NCBI GenBank assembly: GCA_964447335.1
Contig: CAYUSA010000002.1
Span: forward strand, 36,529-100,528
Direction of reading: 5' to 3'
Origin: HRBIN12 sp964447335
GTDB lineage: Bacteria; Actinomycetota; UBA4738; HRBIN12
DNA: 64,000 bases
Shown: positions 17,624 through 25,622 of the stretch, piece by piece
Layout of the letters: each line of letters starts with the position of its first letter
Numbering within the stretch: the stretch's first letter is position 1
The notes under the pieces: model-generated
Database searches by the model: none
What the model saw: only the letters and a program-made list of their open reading frames with translations
What the model was told of the DNA's origin: nothing
Translations under genes and position numbers: made by a program

Positions 17624-18666
17624 TCCACCCCCACACGAAGGCCGACGTGGTCGAGGCCCTGCGCGAGGCGAACGCTCATCGCCGGCGCCTGCTGATCGTC
17701 GGCGGTCGGCACCACATGGACAAGGGCGAGCCGTGCGAGGTCGACGGCGAGCTGTGGACGACGCAGCTCGACCGGCTGGTCGCCTACGAGCCGGCGGAGA
17801 TGATCGCGGTCGTCGAGGCCGGCATGCGCGTCGGCGAGCTGAACCGCCTCCTCGCCGAGGGCGGCCAGGAGTGGCCGAGCGACGCGCCGGCCGAGGCCAC
17901 CGTCGGCGGGGCGATCGCCGCCGATGCGCAATCCCCGCGCCGGCTGAAGGTCGGGCGCATCGCGGACTCGGTGCTCGAGGCCGAGATCGTCACCGGCGAC
18001 GGCCGGTTCGTGCGCAGCGGCGCTCGCACGGTGAAGAACGTGACGGGCTACGACCTGCACAAGCTCGTCGCGGGCTCGCTCGGCACGCTCGGCGTCATCG
18101 TGCAGGTCGCGCTGAAGCTCCGGCCCCTGCCGCAGGCGCGGCGGACGCTCCACGCGCCCGGCGGGATCCCGGTCGGCGCGCGGATCCTCGGCGCGGTGCC
18201 CGGCGCGGCCGCGGTGCTCGCGACGCCGGGCGAGCTCGAGATCCGCCTCGAGGGCTGGCGCGAGGAGGTCGACGAGCAGACCGCTCCCGTGCGCGCGATC
18301 GTCCCCGGCCTGGACCAGGTCGACGACGCGGACTTCCCCTCGCACCGGCCGTGGGAGGACGCGGCCGTGATCGCCGAGGCCGCGGTACCGCCCTCGGCGC
18401 TCGAGCCGCTCTCGGCCGTGGCCGGCGAGCGATGGGGCGCGCTCCTCGGCGTCGGGCTGCTGTGGGTCGGTCTCGACGCGGCGGGCGAGGCGCTTGCCGA
18501 GCTCCGCGCGGGCGCGGCCGACGTCGGCGGGATCGCGCCGGTCATCCGGGGGCCGGGTGGGCTCGGCGACGTCCCGCTCCCGGCGCCCGAGATCCACCGC
18601 CGGCTGAAGGCGGCCTTCGACCGCAACGGCGTGCTCGCGCCGGGCCGGTCCTGGGGAGGGATCTGA
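17614..18666 (+). CDS. glcE: Glycolate oxidase subunit GlcE (FAD-binding)
   Basis: A 350-residue protein with the FAD-binding half of the GlcD fold and a shortened C-terminal lobe, as in GlcE. EATVGGAIAAD near 90, VKNVTGYDLHKLVAGSLGTLG near 140 and LKAAFDRNGVLAPGR at the end are the key matches. The GTG start is set by GGAGGGAAC just upstream and lies ten bases inside glcD, in a different frame. It forms the membrane-associated glycolate-oxidising complex with GlcD and GlcF. The glcF start follows the stop by one base. Confidence 0.9.
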   Translation: MDLIHPHTKADVVEALREANAHRRRLLIVGGRHHMDKGEPCEVDGELWTTQLDRLVAYEPAEMIAVVEAGMRVGELNRLLAEGGQEWPSDAPAEATVGGAIAADAQSPRRLKVGRIADSVLEAEIVTGDGRFVRSGARTVKNVTGYDLHKLVAGSLGTLGVIVQVALKLRPLPQARRTLHAPGGIPVGARILGAVPGAAAVLATPGELEIRLEGWREEVDEQTAPVRAIVPGLDQVDDADFPSHRPWEDAAVIAEAAVPPSALEPLSAVAGERWGALLGVGLLWVGLDAAGEALAELRAGAADVGGIAPVIRGPGGLGDVPLPAPEIHRRLKAAFDRNGVLAPGRSWGGI

Positions 18667-18667
18667 C

Positions 18668-19966
18668 GTGCTCGAACCCGAGGAGCGCGACCCGCGGCCG
18701 CTCGGCGCCGAGCTGCCCGAGGGCGCGAGGTTCCTCGGCCCGATCCCCGGCCTCGCGCCGGGGTGGGGTCCCGGGGACGCGCCCGAGCACGCCGACCTCG
18801 CCCGCTGCGTGGCGTGCGGCCTGTGCCTGCCCCACTGCCCGACGTACCGGCTGACCGGTGAGGAGTCGGCCTCGCCCCGCGGGCGCATCGCCGCGATGCG
18901 TGCGGTCGACGACGGCCGTGCCGAGCTCGACGACACGTTCGCGAGGTTCATGGACCTCTGCCTCACGTGTCGCGCGTGCGAGGACGTGTGCCCCTCGCAC
19001 GTGCCGTTCGGCCGGATGATGGAGGCCGCCCGCGCCCAGATCGAGCCGCGCCGGACGCGGCGCGAGCGCCTGCGCCGGTGGCTCGGCCTCGACGTCCTGC
19101 TCTCACGGCGCGGGCTCACGACGCTCGCGGCCCGGCTGCAGCCGGTCGGCCTCGCGTTCGTCTCCAAGCGCACCCGGTCGCTGGTGCCGAGGGCGACGCG
19201 CGGTGGCCGGGTGCCCCGCGTCACCGAGCCGGAGGGCGAGCCGCGCGGCACGGTGGCGATCCTCACCGGCTGCGTGCAGGACCGCTGGTACCGGGCGGTG
19301 AACCTCGCGACGGTCCGCGTGCTCGCGCGGAACGGGTGGCGGGTGCTCGCGCCGCGTGGCCAGGTGTGCTGCGGGGCGCTCCACGCGCACCACGGGCGGC
19401 TCGACACCGCGCGCCAGCTCGCGCGGCGCAACCTGCGCGCGTTCGCCGAGGCCGACGTCGTGATCGCGAACGCGGCCGGGTGCGGTGCGCACCTCGCGGC
19501 GATCGGCGACCTGCTCGGGACCGACGACGCCGAGGCCTTCGCCGACAAGACGCGAGACCTCATGGCGTTCCTGCAGGAACACGGCATCCGGCCGCCGACC
19601 GCGGGCGCCGGCATCGACAGCGTCGCCTACCACGACGCCTGCCACGCGCTCCGAGCGCTCCACGTCCGCGAGCAGCCCCGGACGCTGCTGCGGCAGATCC
19701 CCGGGCTCGAGGTCGTCGACATCCGCGACGGCGAGATGTGCTGCGGCGCCGCGGGCCTGTACATGGTGCTCGAGCCCGAGACCGCGGACGCGCTCATGCG
19801 ACGCAAGGCCGAGGCCGTCGCCTCGACCGGCGCGCGGGTCGTCGCCTCCGCGAACCCCGGATGCACGATGCAGATCGCGGCCGGCCTCCGCGCGCTCGGC
19901 GCCGAGGTCGAGGTCGTGCATCCGGTCGAGCTGCTCGACCGCGCGTACGCGGCCGAGCGCGGCTGA
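18668..19966 (+). CDS. glcF: Glycolate oxidase iron-sulfur subunit GlcF
   Basis: A 432-residue protein with two 4Fe-4S ferredoxin clusters, CVACGLCLPHCP near 47-58 and CLTCRACEDVCP near 98-109, followed by two CCG domains (VCCGAL and MCCGAAGLY), the GlcF/HdrD arrangement. It carries electrons from the flavin subunits to the quinone pool. The GTG start lies one base after the glcE stop. The gene closes the three-gene operon. The next gene starts 23 bases later from its own leaderless promoter. Confidence 0.92.
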   Translation: MLEPEERDPRPLGAELPEGARFLGPIPGLAPGWGPGDAPEHADLARCVACGLCLPHCPTYRLTGEESASPRGRIAAMRAVDDGRAELDDTFARFMDLCLTCRACEDVCPSHVPFGRMMEAARAQIEPRRTRRERLRRWLGLDVLLSRRGLTTLAARLQPVGLAFVSKRTRSLVPRATRGGRVPRVTEPEGEPRGTVAILTGCVQDRWYRAVNLATVRVLARNGWRVLAPRGQVCCGALHAHHGRLDTARQLARRNLRAFAEADVVIANAAGCGAHLAAIGDLLGTDDAEAFADKTRDLMAFLQEHGIRPPTAGAGIDSVAYHDACHALRALHVREQPRTLLRQIPGLEVVDIRDGEMCCGAAGLYMVLEPETADALMRRKAEAVASTGARVVASANPGCTMQIAAGLRALGAEVEVVHPVELLDRAYAAERG

Positions 19967-19977
19967 CGCGCACGGGC

Positions 19978-19983
19978 TACCAT
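19978..19983 (+). promoter_or_regulatory. -10 box, leaderless MBL hydrolase gene
   Basis: TACCAT ends six bases before the GTG at 19990, so transcription should begin at the start codon itself. No ribosome site is present. Confidence 0.55.
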
Positions 19984-19989
19984 CCGGGA

Positions 19990-20784
19990 GTGGAGGTCGC
20001 CGAGCGCTGGTTCGAGCATCGCGAGGTCGAGGACGGTGTCTTCCTGCTGTGGGAGCCGCACGTCGACCCCATGATCCGGGGCAACTTCTGGCTCGTGCGC
20101 GGGAGCGAGCGCGACCTGCTCGTCGACGGCGGCCTCGGCATCGGACGCGTGCGCGACGAGCTCGCCGACCTGTTCGACAAGCCGACGCTCGCGCTCGCGA
20201 CGCACCGGCACTACGACCACATCGGCGCGATGCACGAGTTCGAGGAGGTGCTCGTGCACCCCGGCGACGCCGACGTGCTCCGCGAGGGCGGCAAGCTCGC
20301 CACGCTGTTCGCGAAGGACTTCGAGCAGACCTTCCTGCAGGAGATGCAGGACGCCGGCTATGAGATCCACGAGCTCCTGGTCGACGCCTTCCCCTACGAG
20401 GGCTTCGACCCGGGTGCCTGGACGATCCCGCCGGCGCCGCCGACCCGCCTGGTGAACGAGGGCGACATCGTGGACCTGGGCGACCGTCGGTTCGAGGTCC
20501 TCCACCTCCCCGGGCACACGCCGGGCGAGGTCGGCCTGTGGGAGGCAGAGACCGGCACGTTCTTCTCGGGCGACTGCGTCTACGAGAACCCGCCCTTCCT
20601 CGACGAGCTGCCCGAATCGAACATCGAGGACTACCTCGAGAGCATGCGCCGCCTGCGCGATCTGCCGGTGCGCATGGTGCACGGCGGTCACGACAACAGC
20701 TTCGGCCGCAACCGCCTGATCGAGATGGTCGACTACTACCTCGAGCTCCGCGGCCACGAGGCCGCCGAAGCGGACGACTCCTAG
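19990..20784 (+). CDS. MBL-fold metallohydrolase
   Basis: A 264-residue glyoxalase-II-like metallo-beta-lactamase protein. THRHYDHIG near 75 is the HxHxDH metal motif, LHLPGHTPGEVGLW near 173 supplies the next histidine, FFSGDCVYE the bridging aspartate and VHGGHDNSF the last histidine, so the binuclear site is complete. The substrate could be a thioester or lactone, and nothing specific points to one. It follows glcDEF but has its own promoter box. The GTG start is dictated by the leaderless geometry. Confidence 0.85.
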   Translation: MEVAERWFEHREVEDGVFLLWEPHVDPMIRGNFWLVRGSERDLLVDGGLGIGRVRDELADLFDKPTLALATHRHYDHIGAMHEFEEVLVHPGDADVLREGGKLATLFAKDFEQTFLQEMQDAGYEIHELLVDAFPYEGFDPGAWTIPPAPPTRLVNEGDIVDLGDRRFEVLHLPGHTPGEVGLWEAETGTFFSGDCVYENPPFLDELPESNIEDYLESMRRLRDLPVRMVHGGHDNSFGRNRLIEMVDYYLELRGHEAAEADDS

Positions 20785-20790
20785 CCGCCC

Positions 20791-21939
20791 TCACTCGCCG
20801 AGGATCCGCCCGAGCTCCTCCAGGCTCTCGAGGTTGTGACCGGCGAGGAACCGGTCGATCGACGGGAGCGCCGCGGCCATGCCACGTGCGAGCGGCTCGT
20901 ACCGGGGGCTCCCCTTCAGCGGGTTCACCCACACGATGCGATGCACGAGTCGCCGCAGCCGCGCCATCTGCTCCCGGAGGAGGTCGGGCTCGCCGCGCTC
21001 GAGGCCGTCGGAACAGATCACCGCGACCGAGCCCCGCAGCGCGCCACGCTGGCTCCAGCCGTCGACGAGCGCCTTCAGCGACTCGCCGATGCGCGTGCCC
21101 CCCTCCCAGTCGGCGACCAGGCGGCCGATCTCGTGCATCGCGCGGTTCGGGTCCTTCGTCCGCAGGGTGCGCGTCACGCGCGTGAGACGGGTGCCGAAGA
21201 CGAAGACCTCCACCGTCCGCCCGGCCGCCATCGCGGCGAACCCGAACTGCACGAGCGCGCGCGCGTACGGCGCCATCGAGCCGGAGACGTCGAGGATCAG
21301 CACGAGCGGTCGGGCTCGCGTCCCGCGGTCGCGCCAGGCCCGGTGGAACGGCTCGCCCTGGGTGCGGAGCGAGCGCCGGAGCGTGCGCCGGACGTCGAAC
21401 CTCGGCCCCGAGGCCGCCGGCCGGTAGCGCCGCGTCGTGCGCACCGGAACCCGCACGGCCAGCCGGCGGATCAGCAGGGCGACACGAGCGCGCTCCTCTT
21501 CGGTGAGGTCGGCGAAGGACTTCTGCCGCAGGACCTCGTACGCGCTCGCGACGATCCGGCGCGCGGCGTCGCCCTCGGGCGGATCGCCCTCGCCGAGCTC
21601 GTCGGCGCTCGAGCGGTCCCCCGCCTCGAGCGCCGCGATCCCTTCCGTCACGCGACCCCCGGCGGGCTCCCCCGTCGCCGTCAGGCCGAGCTCGAGGCGG
21701 ACGCCCTCCCGGAACCAGCCGTCGAAGGCGGCGTCGAAGACCTCGACGTCCTCGGGGCGCGAGATCAGGCTCGCGCGCCCAGCCCAGTAGAGGTCCTCGC
21801 GGTCGAGCGCCTGGAGCGAGCCCGCGGCGCGGCAGAACGTGACGATGCGCCCCGTGCCGACGTTCAGCCCTCGGCGTCGCAGGTCGCGACCGAAGCCGAC
21901 GAGGCGTTCGAGCGCCTCCGCCTCAGGCCCCGGCGCCAC
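20791..21939 (-). CDS. VWA-domain CoxE-like protein
   Basis: A 382-residue protein with a helical N-terminal region and a C-terminal von Willebrand A domain whose MIDAS motif reads ILDVSGSM near 182. It matches CoxE, which with the MoxR-type ATPase CoxD helps build the copper-sulfur-molybdenum centre of aerobic CO dehydrogenase. The GTG start at 21939 overlaps the ATPase end by 17 bases. An ATG-less extension to 21969 is possible but has no ribosome site. The partner ATPase lies directly upstream in the same operon. Confidence 0.82.
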   Translation of the reverse strand: MAPGPEAEALERLVGFGRDLRRRGLNVGTGRIVTFCRAAGSLQALDREDLYWAGRASLISRPEDVEVFDAAFDGWFREGVRLELGLTATGEPAGGRVTEGIAALEAGDRSSADELGEGDPPEGDAARRIVASAYEVLRQKSFADLTEEERARVALLIRRLAVRVPVRTTRRYRPAASGPRFDVRRTLRRSLRTQGEPFHRAWRDRGTRARPLVLILDVSGSMAPYARALVQFGFAAMAAGRTVEVFVFGTRLTRVTRTLRTKDPNRAMHEIGRLVADWEGGTRIGESLKALVDGWSQRGALRGSVAVICSDGLERGEPDLLREQMARLRRLVHRIVWVNPLKGSPRYEPLARGMAAALPSIDRFLAGHNLESLEELGRILGE

Positions 21940-22807
21940 CGTCGACGACCTCGGCGAGGTGGGCCACAACGAGCTGCTGGTCGTCGTGATCCTTCAGCAC
22001 GGCGCCGAGCGTCGCGCGCGCGGTCTCCTCGTCCAGGCGCTCGACGCCGAGGAACGCGACCGCGTGCGCCCAGTCGATCGTCTCGGCCACGCCGGGTCGC
22101 TTCGCGATGTCGAAGCCGCGGAGCCGGTTCACCGCCGTCGCGACGTCCCGGGCAAGCGCCTCGGGCACCTCGGGCGCGCGAGCACGGACGATCTGCACCT
22201 CGCGCTCGAGCGCCGGGTGGTCGATCCAGTGGTACAGGCACCGCCGCTTCAGCGCGTCGTGCAGCTCGCGGGTGCGGTTCGAGGTCACGATGACGACCGG
22301 CGGCTCCTCGGCGGCGATCCGGCCGATCTCGGGGATCGTGACGGCGAACTCGGACAGGATCTCGAGCAGGAACGCCTCGAACTCGTCGTCGGCGCGGTCG
22401 AGCTCGTCGACCAGGAGCACGGCTCTCGAGCCGGCGCGGATCGCGGCGAGGAGCGGGCGCTCGACCAGGAACTCGGGGCCGAACAGGTCCTCGACATGGG
22501 CCTCGGTGGTGACGTTCTGCATCGCGCGGACGGCGATCAGCTGGCGCGAGTAGTTCCACTCGTAGAGCGCCTGGCTCGCGTCGATGCCCTCGTAGCACTG
22601 GAGCCGGATCAGGTCGCGGTCCAGGAGCGCCGCGAGCACCTTCGCGACCTCGGTCTTGCCGACGCCCGCCTCGCCCTCGAGCAGCAGCGGCTTGTCGAGC
22701 GAGACCGCGAGGTAGATCGCGGTGGCGAGCCCGCGGTCGGCGAGGTAGCGCTCGCCGCGCAGGGCCTCGCCGACCTCCTCGACGCTCGCGAACGGCAGCC
22801 GGCTCAT
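21923..22807 (-). CDS. MoxR-type AAA ATPase, CoxD-like
   Basis: A 294-residue AAA+ ATPase. Walker A is EGEAGVGKTE near 44, Walker B is LLVDELDRAD near 119 and sensor-1 is VIVTSNRTRE near 160. The sequence QCYEGIDASQALYEWNY is a hallmark of the CoxD/MoxR branch. It is expected to act with the VWA protein in maturation of a molybdenum hydroxylase of the Cox type. A TACCCT box lies nine bases before the start ATG. Confidence 0.88.
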   Translation of the reverse strand: MSRLPFASVEEVGEALRGERYLADRGLATAIYLAVSLDKPLLLEGEAGVGKTEVAKVLAALLDRDLIRLQCYEGIDASQALYEWNYSRQLIAVRAMQNVTTEAHVEDLFGPEFLVERPLLAAIRAGSRAVLLVDELDRADDEFEAFLLEILSEFAVTIPEIGRIAAEEPPVVIVTSNRTRELHDALKRRCLYHWIDHPALEREVQIVRARAPEVPEALARDVATAVNRLRGFDIAKRPGVAETIDWAHAVAFLGVERLDEETARATLGAVLKDHDDQQLVVAHLAEVVDGGAGA

Positions 22808-22816
22808 GGTCGTTCC

Positions 22817-22822
22817 AGGGTA
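22817..22822 (-). promoter_or_regulatory. -10 box of the moxR-vwa pair
   Basis: TACCCT on the minus strand ends nine bases before the ATG at 22807, in the 31-base gap after the MscS gene. Confidence 0.4.
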
Positions 22823-22838
22823 CCGGCCCGCGGCCGGC

Positions 22839-23726
22839 TCAGGGCAGGGTCTCGCCCGGACGGGGCGCGCCGGGCGGCAAGGGCACGCGGATGCCCTCGG
22901 CGTCCAGGCGCCCGGCGATCCGCTCGCGGAGGGCGCGCTCGGTGTCCCAGCGCTTCGAGGGACGGGTCTCGGCCACGACGCGCACGACGAGCCCGTAGTC
23001 CGAGAGGGTCTCGATGCCGAGCACGCTCGGCCCCTCGCGGATCCAATCGCTCAGGGCCTCGTCGATGCGGAGCTGCTCGAACAGGTCCTCGAGGATCCCG
23101 CGCACGCGATCGACGTCCTCCCCGTACGCGAGTCGGACATCGACGATCGCGCGGGCCCAGCCGCGGGACTTGTTGCTGACGAGCTGGATGTTGCCGTTCG
23201 GCACGAGGTGGAGCGTGCCGTCGAACGCCCGGAGCGAGGTCACGCGCAGCGAGAGCGACTCCACCTTGCCGCCGACCGGGCTCGCGGTCGTCTGGAGCTC
23301 GATCACGTCCCCGACGCCGAACTGGTTCTCGAGCAGGATGAAGAAGCCCGAGAGCGTGTCGCGCACGATCGACTGCGCGCCGAACCCGAGCGCGACGCCA
23401 GCGACGCCGGCCGAGGCGAGGAGCGGCCCGAGGCTCACGTTCAGGTTCCCGAGGATCACGAGGATCGCGACGGTCCAGATCACGACGACGCTCGCCGTGG
23501 ACAGCGCCCCGGTGAGCGTCGCGATCCGTTGGATGTTCAGCTCCTGCGTAACGCTCGGGCTGCCTTCCAGGCGTCGACGGAACCGGCGCACGAAGACCTG
23601 GACCACAACGGTCACCAAGATCGCGACGACGATGGTCGCGATGAGCATGACCCCGTGGTCGTCGAACCACTTCCCGAAGTCGAAGCGCCTCGCCTTGTCG
23701 GCCGCCTGTGCCAGCATGCCTGCCAT
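22839..23726 (-). CDS. Small-conductance mechanosensitive channel (MscS family)
   Basis: A 295-residue membrane protein with three predicted helices in the first 130 residues. The pore-lining stretch ASAGVAGVALGFGAQ followed by LSGFFILLENQFGVGDVI is the MscS TM3/beta-domain junction, and a soluble C-terminal domain of about 150 residues follows. It releases solutes on osmotic downshock. The ATG at 23726 may be replaced by a second ATG three codons later: TTGACG with 17-base spacing to CTAGAT would place the transcript start near that second codon. It sits between coxM-like and moxR-like genes and is not functionally tied to them. Confidence 0.9.
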   Translation of the reverse strand: MAGMLAQAADKARRFDFGKWFDDHGVMLIATIVVAILVTVVVQVFVRRFRRRLEGSPSVTQELNIQRIATLTGALSTASVVVIWTVAILVILGNLNVSLGPLLASAGVAGVALGFGAQSIVRDTLSGFFILLENQFGVGDVIELQTTASPVGGKVESLSLRVTSLRAFDGTLHLVPNGNIQLVSNKSRGWARAIVDVRLAYGEDVDRVRGILEDLFEQLRIDEALSDWIREGPSVLGIETLSDYGLVVRVVAETRPSKRWDTERALRERIAGRLDAEGIRVPLPPGAPRPGETLP

Positions 23727-23766
23727 CTAGGCAGGAAACTCCTCGGTCGTCAAAGGGCGAGCGGAG

Positions 23767-24597
23767 CTACCTCGACATCGACTCCTGGATCGCGCGGCGC
23801 GCGATGACCTTCACGAGCTCCGTGCGGTACTCGAGGCTCGCGAAGGCGTCCGATGGCGGGCTCGTGCCCTCCGCCGCGCGCTCGGCCGCCGAGGCAGGGT
23901 CGGCGCCTCCCGCCAGGGCCTCCTCGACGCCGGCCGCACGCATCGGCCGGTCGGCCATGTTCGTGAGCGCGACCGCCGGCCCGTTCCCGTCCGGCGCGAG
24001 CGCCGCGACCCCGACGAGCGCCCAGTCCTGCGCTCGGCGATGGAACTTCAGGTAGCTCCAGCCGCGCGAGCCGGTCCTCGGCACCCGGATCTCGGTCAGG
24101 AGCTCGTTCGGCGCGAGGTCGGGCTCGAACAGTCCGCGGAAGAAGCCCTCGGCCGGCACGGTCCGCGAGCGGCCACCCGGCCCGCGGACGACGAAGCTCG
24201 CACCGAGCGCGAGGAGGACCGTCGGCAGGTCCGAGGCCGGGTCGCCGTGCGCGCACGAGCCACCGATCGTGCCCACGTGGCGGACCTGCGGGTCGCCGAC
24301 GACGCTCGCGGTGTACGCGACGATCGGGCACGCCCGCTGGAGCAGCTCGCTCGTCGCGAGGTCGTGGTGCCGGGTCAGCGCGCCGATCGCGAGCTCGTCC
24401 CCTTCGTCGCGGACGTAGGACAGGTCGGCGATCCGTGCGATGTCCACGAGCATCGAGGGCCGCGCGAGACGGAGCCGCATCAGCGGCAGCAGGGAATGTC
24501 CACCGGCGAGGACCTTCGCGTCCGGATGCTCGGTCAGCAGCTCGATCGCGTGGTCGACGGACGCGGCCCGCTCGTATCCGAACGGCGCGGGGATCAC
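23767..24597 (-). CDS. CoxM-like FAD-binding subunit of molybdenum hydroxylase
   Basis: A 276-residue FAD-binding protein of the xanthine dehydrogenase/CO dehydrogenase medium-subunit family. LAGGHSLLPLMRLRLARP near 32 is the first FAD loop, TIGGSCAHGDPASD near 107 the second, and the CODH-type C-terminal domain follows. It shuttles electrons between the molybdenum/2Fe-2S subunits and quinone. GTG start overlaps the stop of the small-subunit gene (GTGA). The catalytic large subunit expected next to it is absent from this window. Confidence 0.88.
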   Translation of the reverse strand: MIPAPFGYERAASVDHAIELLTEHPDAKVLAGGHSLLPLMRLRLARPSMLVDIARIADLSYVRDEGDELAIGALTRHHDLATSELLQRACPIVAYTASVVGDPQVRHVGTIGGSCAHGDPASDLPTVLLALGASFVVRGPGGRSRTVPAEGFFRGLFEPDLAPNELLTEIRVPRTGSRGWSYLKFHRRAQDWALVGVAALAPDGNGPAVALTNMADRPMRAAGVEEALAGGADPASAAERAAEGTSPPSDAFASLEYRTELVKVIARRAIQESMSR

Positions 24598-25085
24598 GCC
24601 GGCCCTCCGCTCGTCCGGCCGGCGGCATCGAGGATCGCGGACACGATGTTCTGGTAGCCGGTGCAGCGACAGAGGTTGCCCTGCAGGGACTCGCGGACCT
24701 CCTCCTCGGTGGGGTCCGGGTTCTCCCGCAGGAAGGACGCCGCGGCCATGATCATGCCTGGCGTGCAGTAGCCGCACTGGAGGCCGTGGTTCCGGTGGAA
24801 AGCATCCTGGAGCGGGTGCATCACGCCGTCCGAGGCCATGCCCTCGATCGTGGTGACCTCGCGCCCGTCGGCTTGGACGGCGAGCATCGTGCACGACTTC
24901 ACCGACTCGCCGTCGACGTGCACGGTGCAGGCCCCGCACGAGGACGTGTCGCATCCCACGTTCGTGCCGGTGAGGCCGAGGGCCTCCCGCAGGAAGTACA
25001 CGAGGAGCGTGCGAGGCTCGACGTCGGCCTCGCACGCTGCGCCGTTGACGGTGACCGTGACCCGCATCGCAGGTGGCTCAGACAT
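24594..25085 (-). CDS. CoxS-like 2Fe-2S subunit of molybdenum hydroxylase
   Basis: A 163-residue protein with the two 2Fe-2S domains of the small subunit. The plant-type cluster cysteines are in CDTSSCGAC near 45-53 plus a later C, and the all-helical domain has QCGYCTPGM near 104 and NLCRCTGYQ near 136. It relays electrons from the molybdenum site to FAD. The start overlaps the 3' end of an unrelated membrane-protein gene by eight bases. A Cox, xanthine or aldehyde dehydrogenase identity cannot be separated without the large subunit. Confidence 0.92.
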   Translation of the reverse strand: MSEPPAMRVTVTVNGAACEADVEPRTLLVYFLREALGLTGTNVGCDTSSCGACTVHVDGESVKSCTMLAVQADGREVTTIEGMASDGVMHPLQDAFHRNHGLQCGYCTPGMIMAAASFLRENPDPTEEEVRESLQGNLCRCTGYQNIVSAILDAAGRTSGGPA

Positions 25086-25536
25086 CCGGCCAGCCGAGCG
25101 CCTCGGCGGCGCTCGCGGTGGCGCCGGTGCAGTCGTTCCCCGGGATGGTGCCCTCGAGCGTCTGTCCGTCGGCCGTGAGGCGGATGAAGTAGCAGGCGCC
25201 CGAGTCTGCCCTCGCCGCGCCGTTCCATGCCTCGGCGTTGAGGGCCACGCTCACGACCAGCGGCTCATCGGAGGCCTCGTCCGGGCCCTGGAACCCCAGC
25301 TCCTCGGGGGCCGCCTCGTTCAGGCGCTCGGGCGTGGCGGCGTGCAGGCCCCCCTCGGCGTCGCGGACCTCCTCGACGACGCCGGCCACCACGCGCAGCT
25401 TCGACTCGACGAGGATCGCCGCGTTGTGCCGAACCGAGGGCCGAAGGACCAGGTACGCGGCGACGAGCGCGATGGCCACGCCGAACATCGGCACGGCGAC
25501 CAGGAAGAAGCGGCGATTCCCCGTGAGGACGGACAC
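25078..25536 (-). CDS. Membrane-anchored protein of unknown function
   Basis: A 152-residue protein with one N-terminal helix (about 11-31) after the short cytoplasmic MSVLTGNRR, then an exported domain of about 115 residues. The end GACYFIRLTADGQTLEG followed by DCTG resembles the disulfide-closed C-terminal domain of type IV pilin-like proteins, but no prepilin cleavage site is visible. I do not recognise the family. GTG start is leaderless behind TACCCT. Its stop overlaps the CoxS start, so it is probably co-transcribed with the Cox subunits. Confidence 0.7.
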   Translation of the reverse strand: MSVLTGNRRFFLVAVPMFGVAIALVAAYLVLRPSVRHNAAILVESKLRVVAGVVEEVRDAEGGLHAATPERLNEAAPEELGFQGPDEASDEPLVVSVALNAEAWNGAARADSGACYFIRLTADGQTLEGTIPGNDCTGATASAAEALGWPDV

Positions 25537-25542
25537 GCCGAA

Positions 25543-25548
25543 AGGGTA
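25543..25548 (-). promoter_or_regulatory. -10 box, leaderless minus-strand transcript toward coxS/coxM
   Basis: TACCCT on the minus strand ends six bases before the GTG at 25536. It is divergent from the XdhC promoter 62 bases away. Confidence 0.5.
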
Positions 25549-25609
25549 GCCGCCCCGCGGGTTCCCGAACCACGACGGGCCGTCCCGAGCGCGAACCCCG
25601 AGAGGTCCG

Positions 25610-25615
25610 TACCAT
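25610..25615 (+). promoter_or_regulatory. -10 box, leaderless xdhC-like gene
   Basis: TACCAT ends seven bases before the ATG at 25623, with no ribosome site between. Confidence 0.55.
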
Positions 25616-25622
25616 CGCCGGT

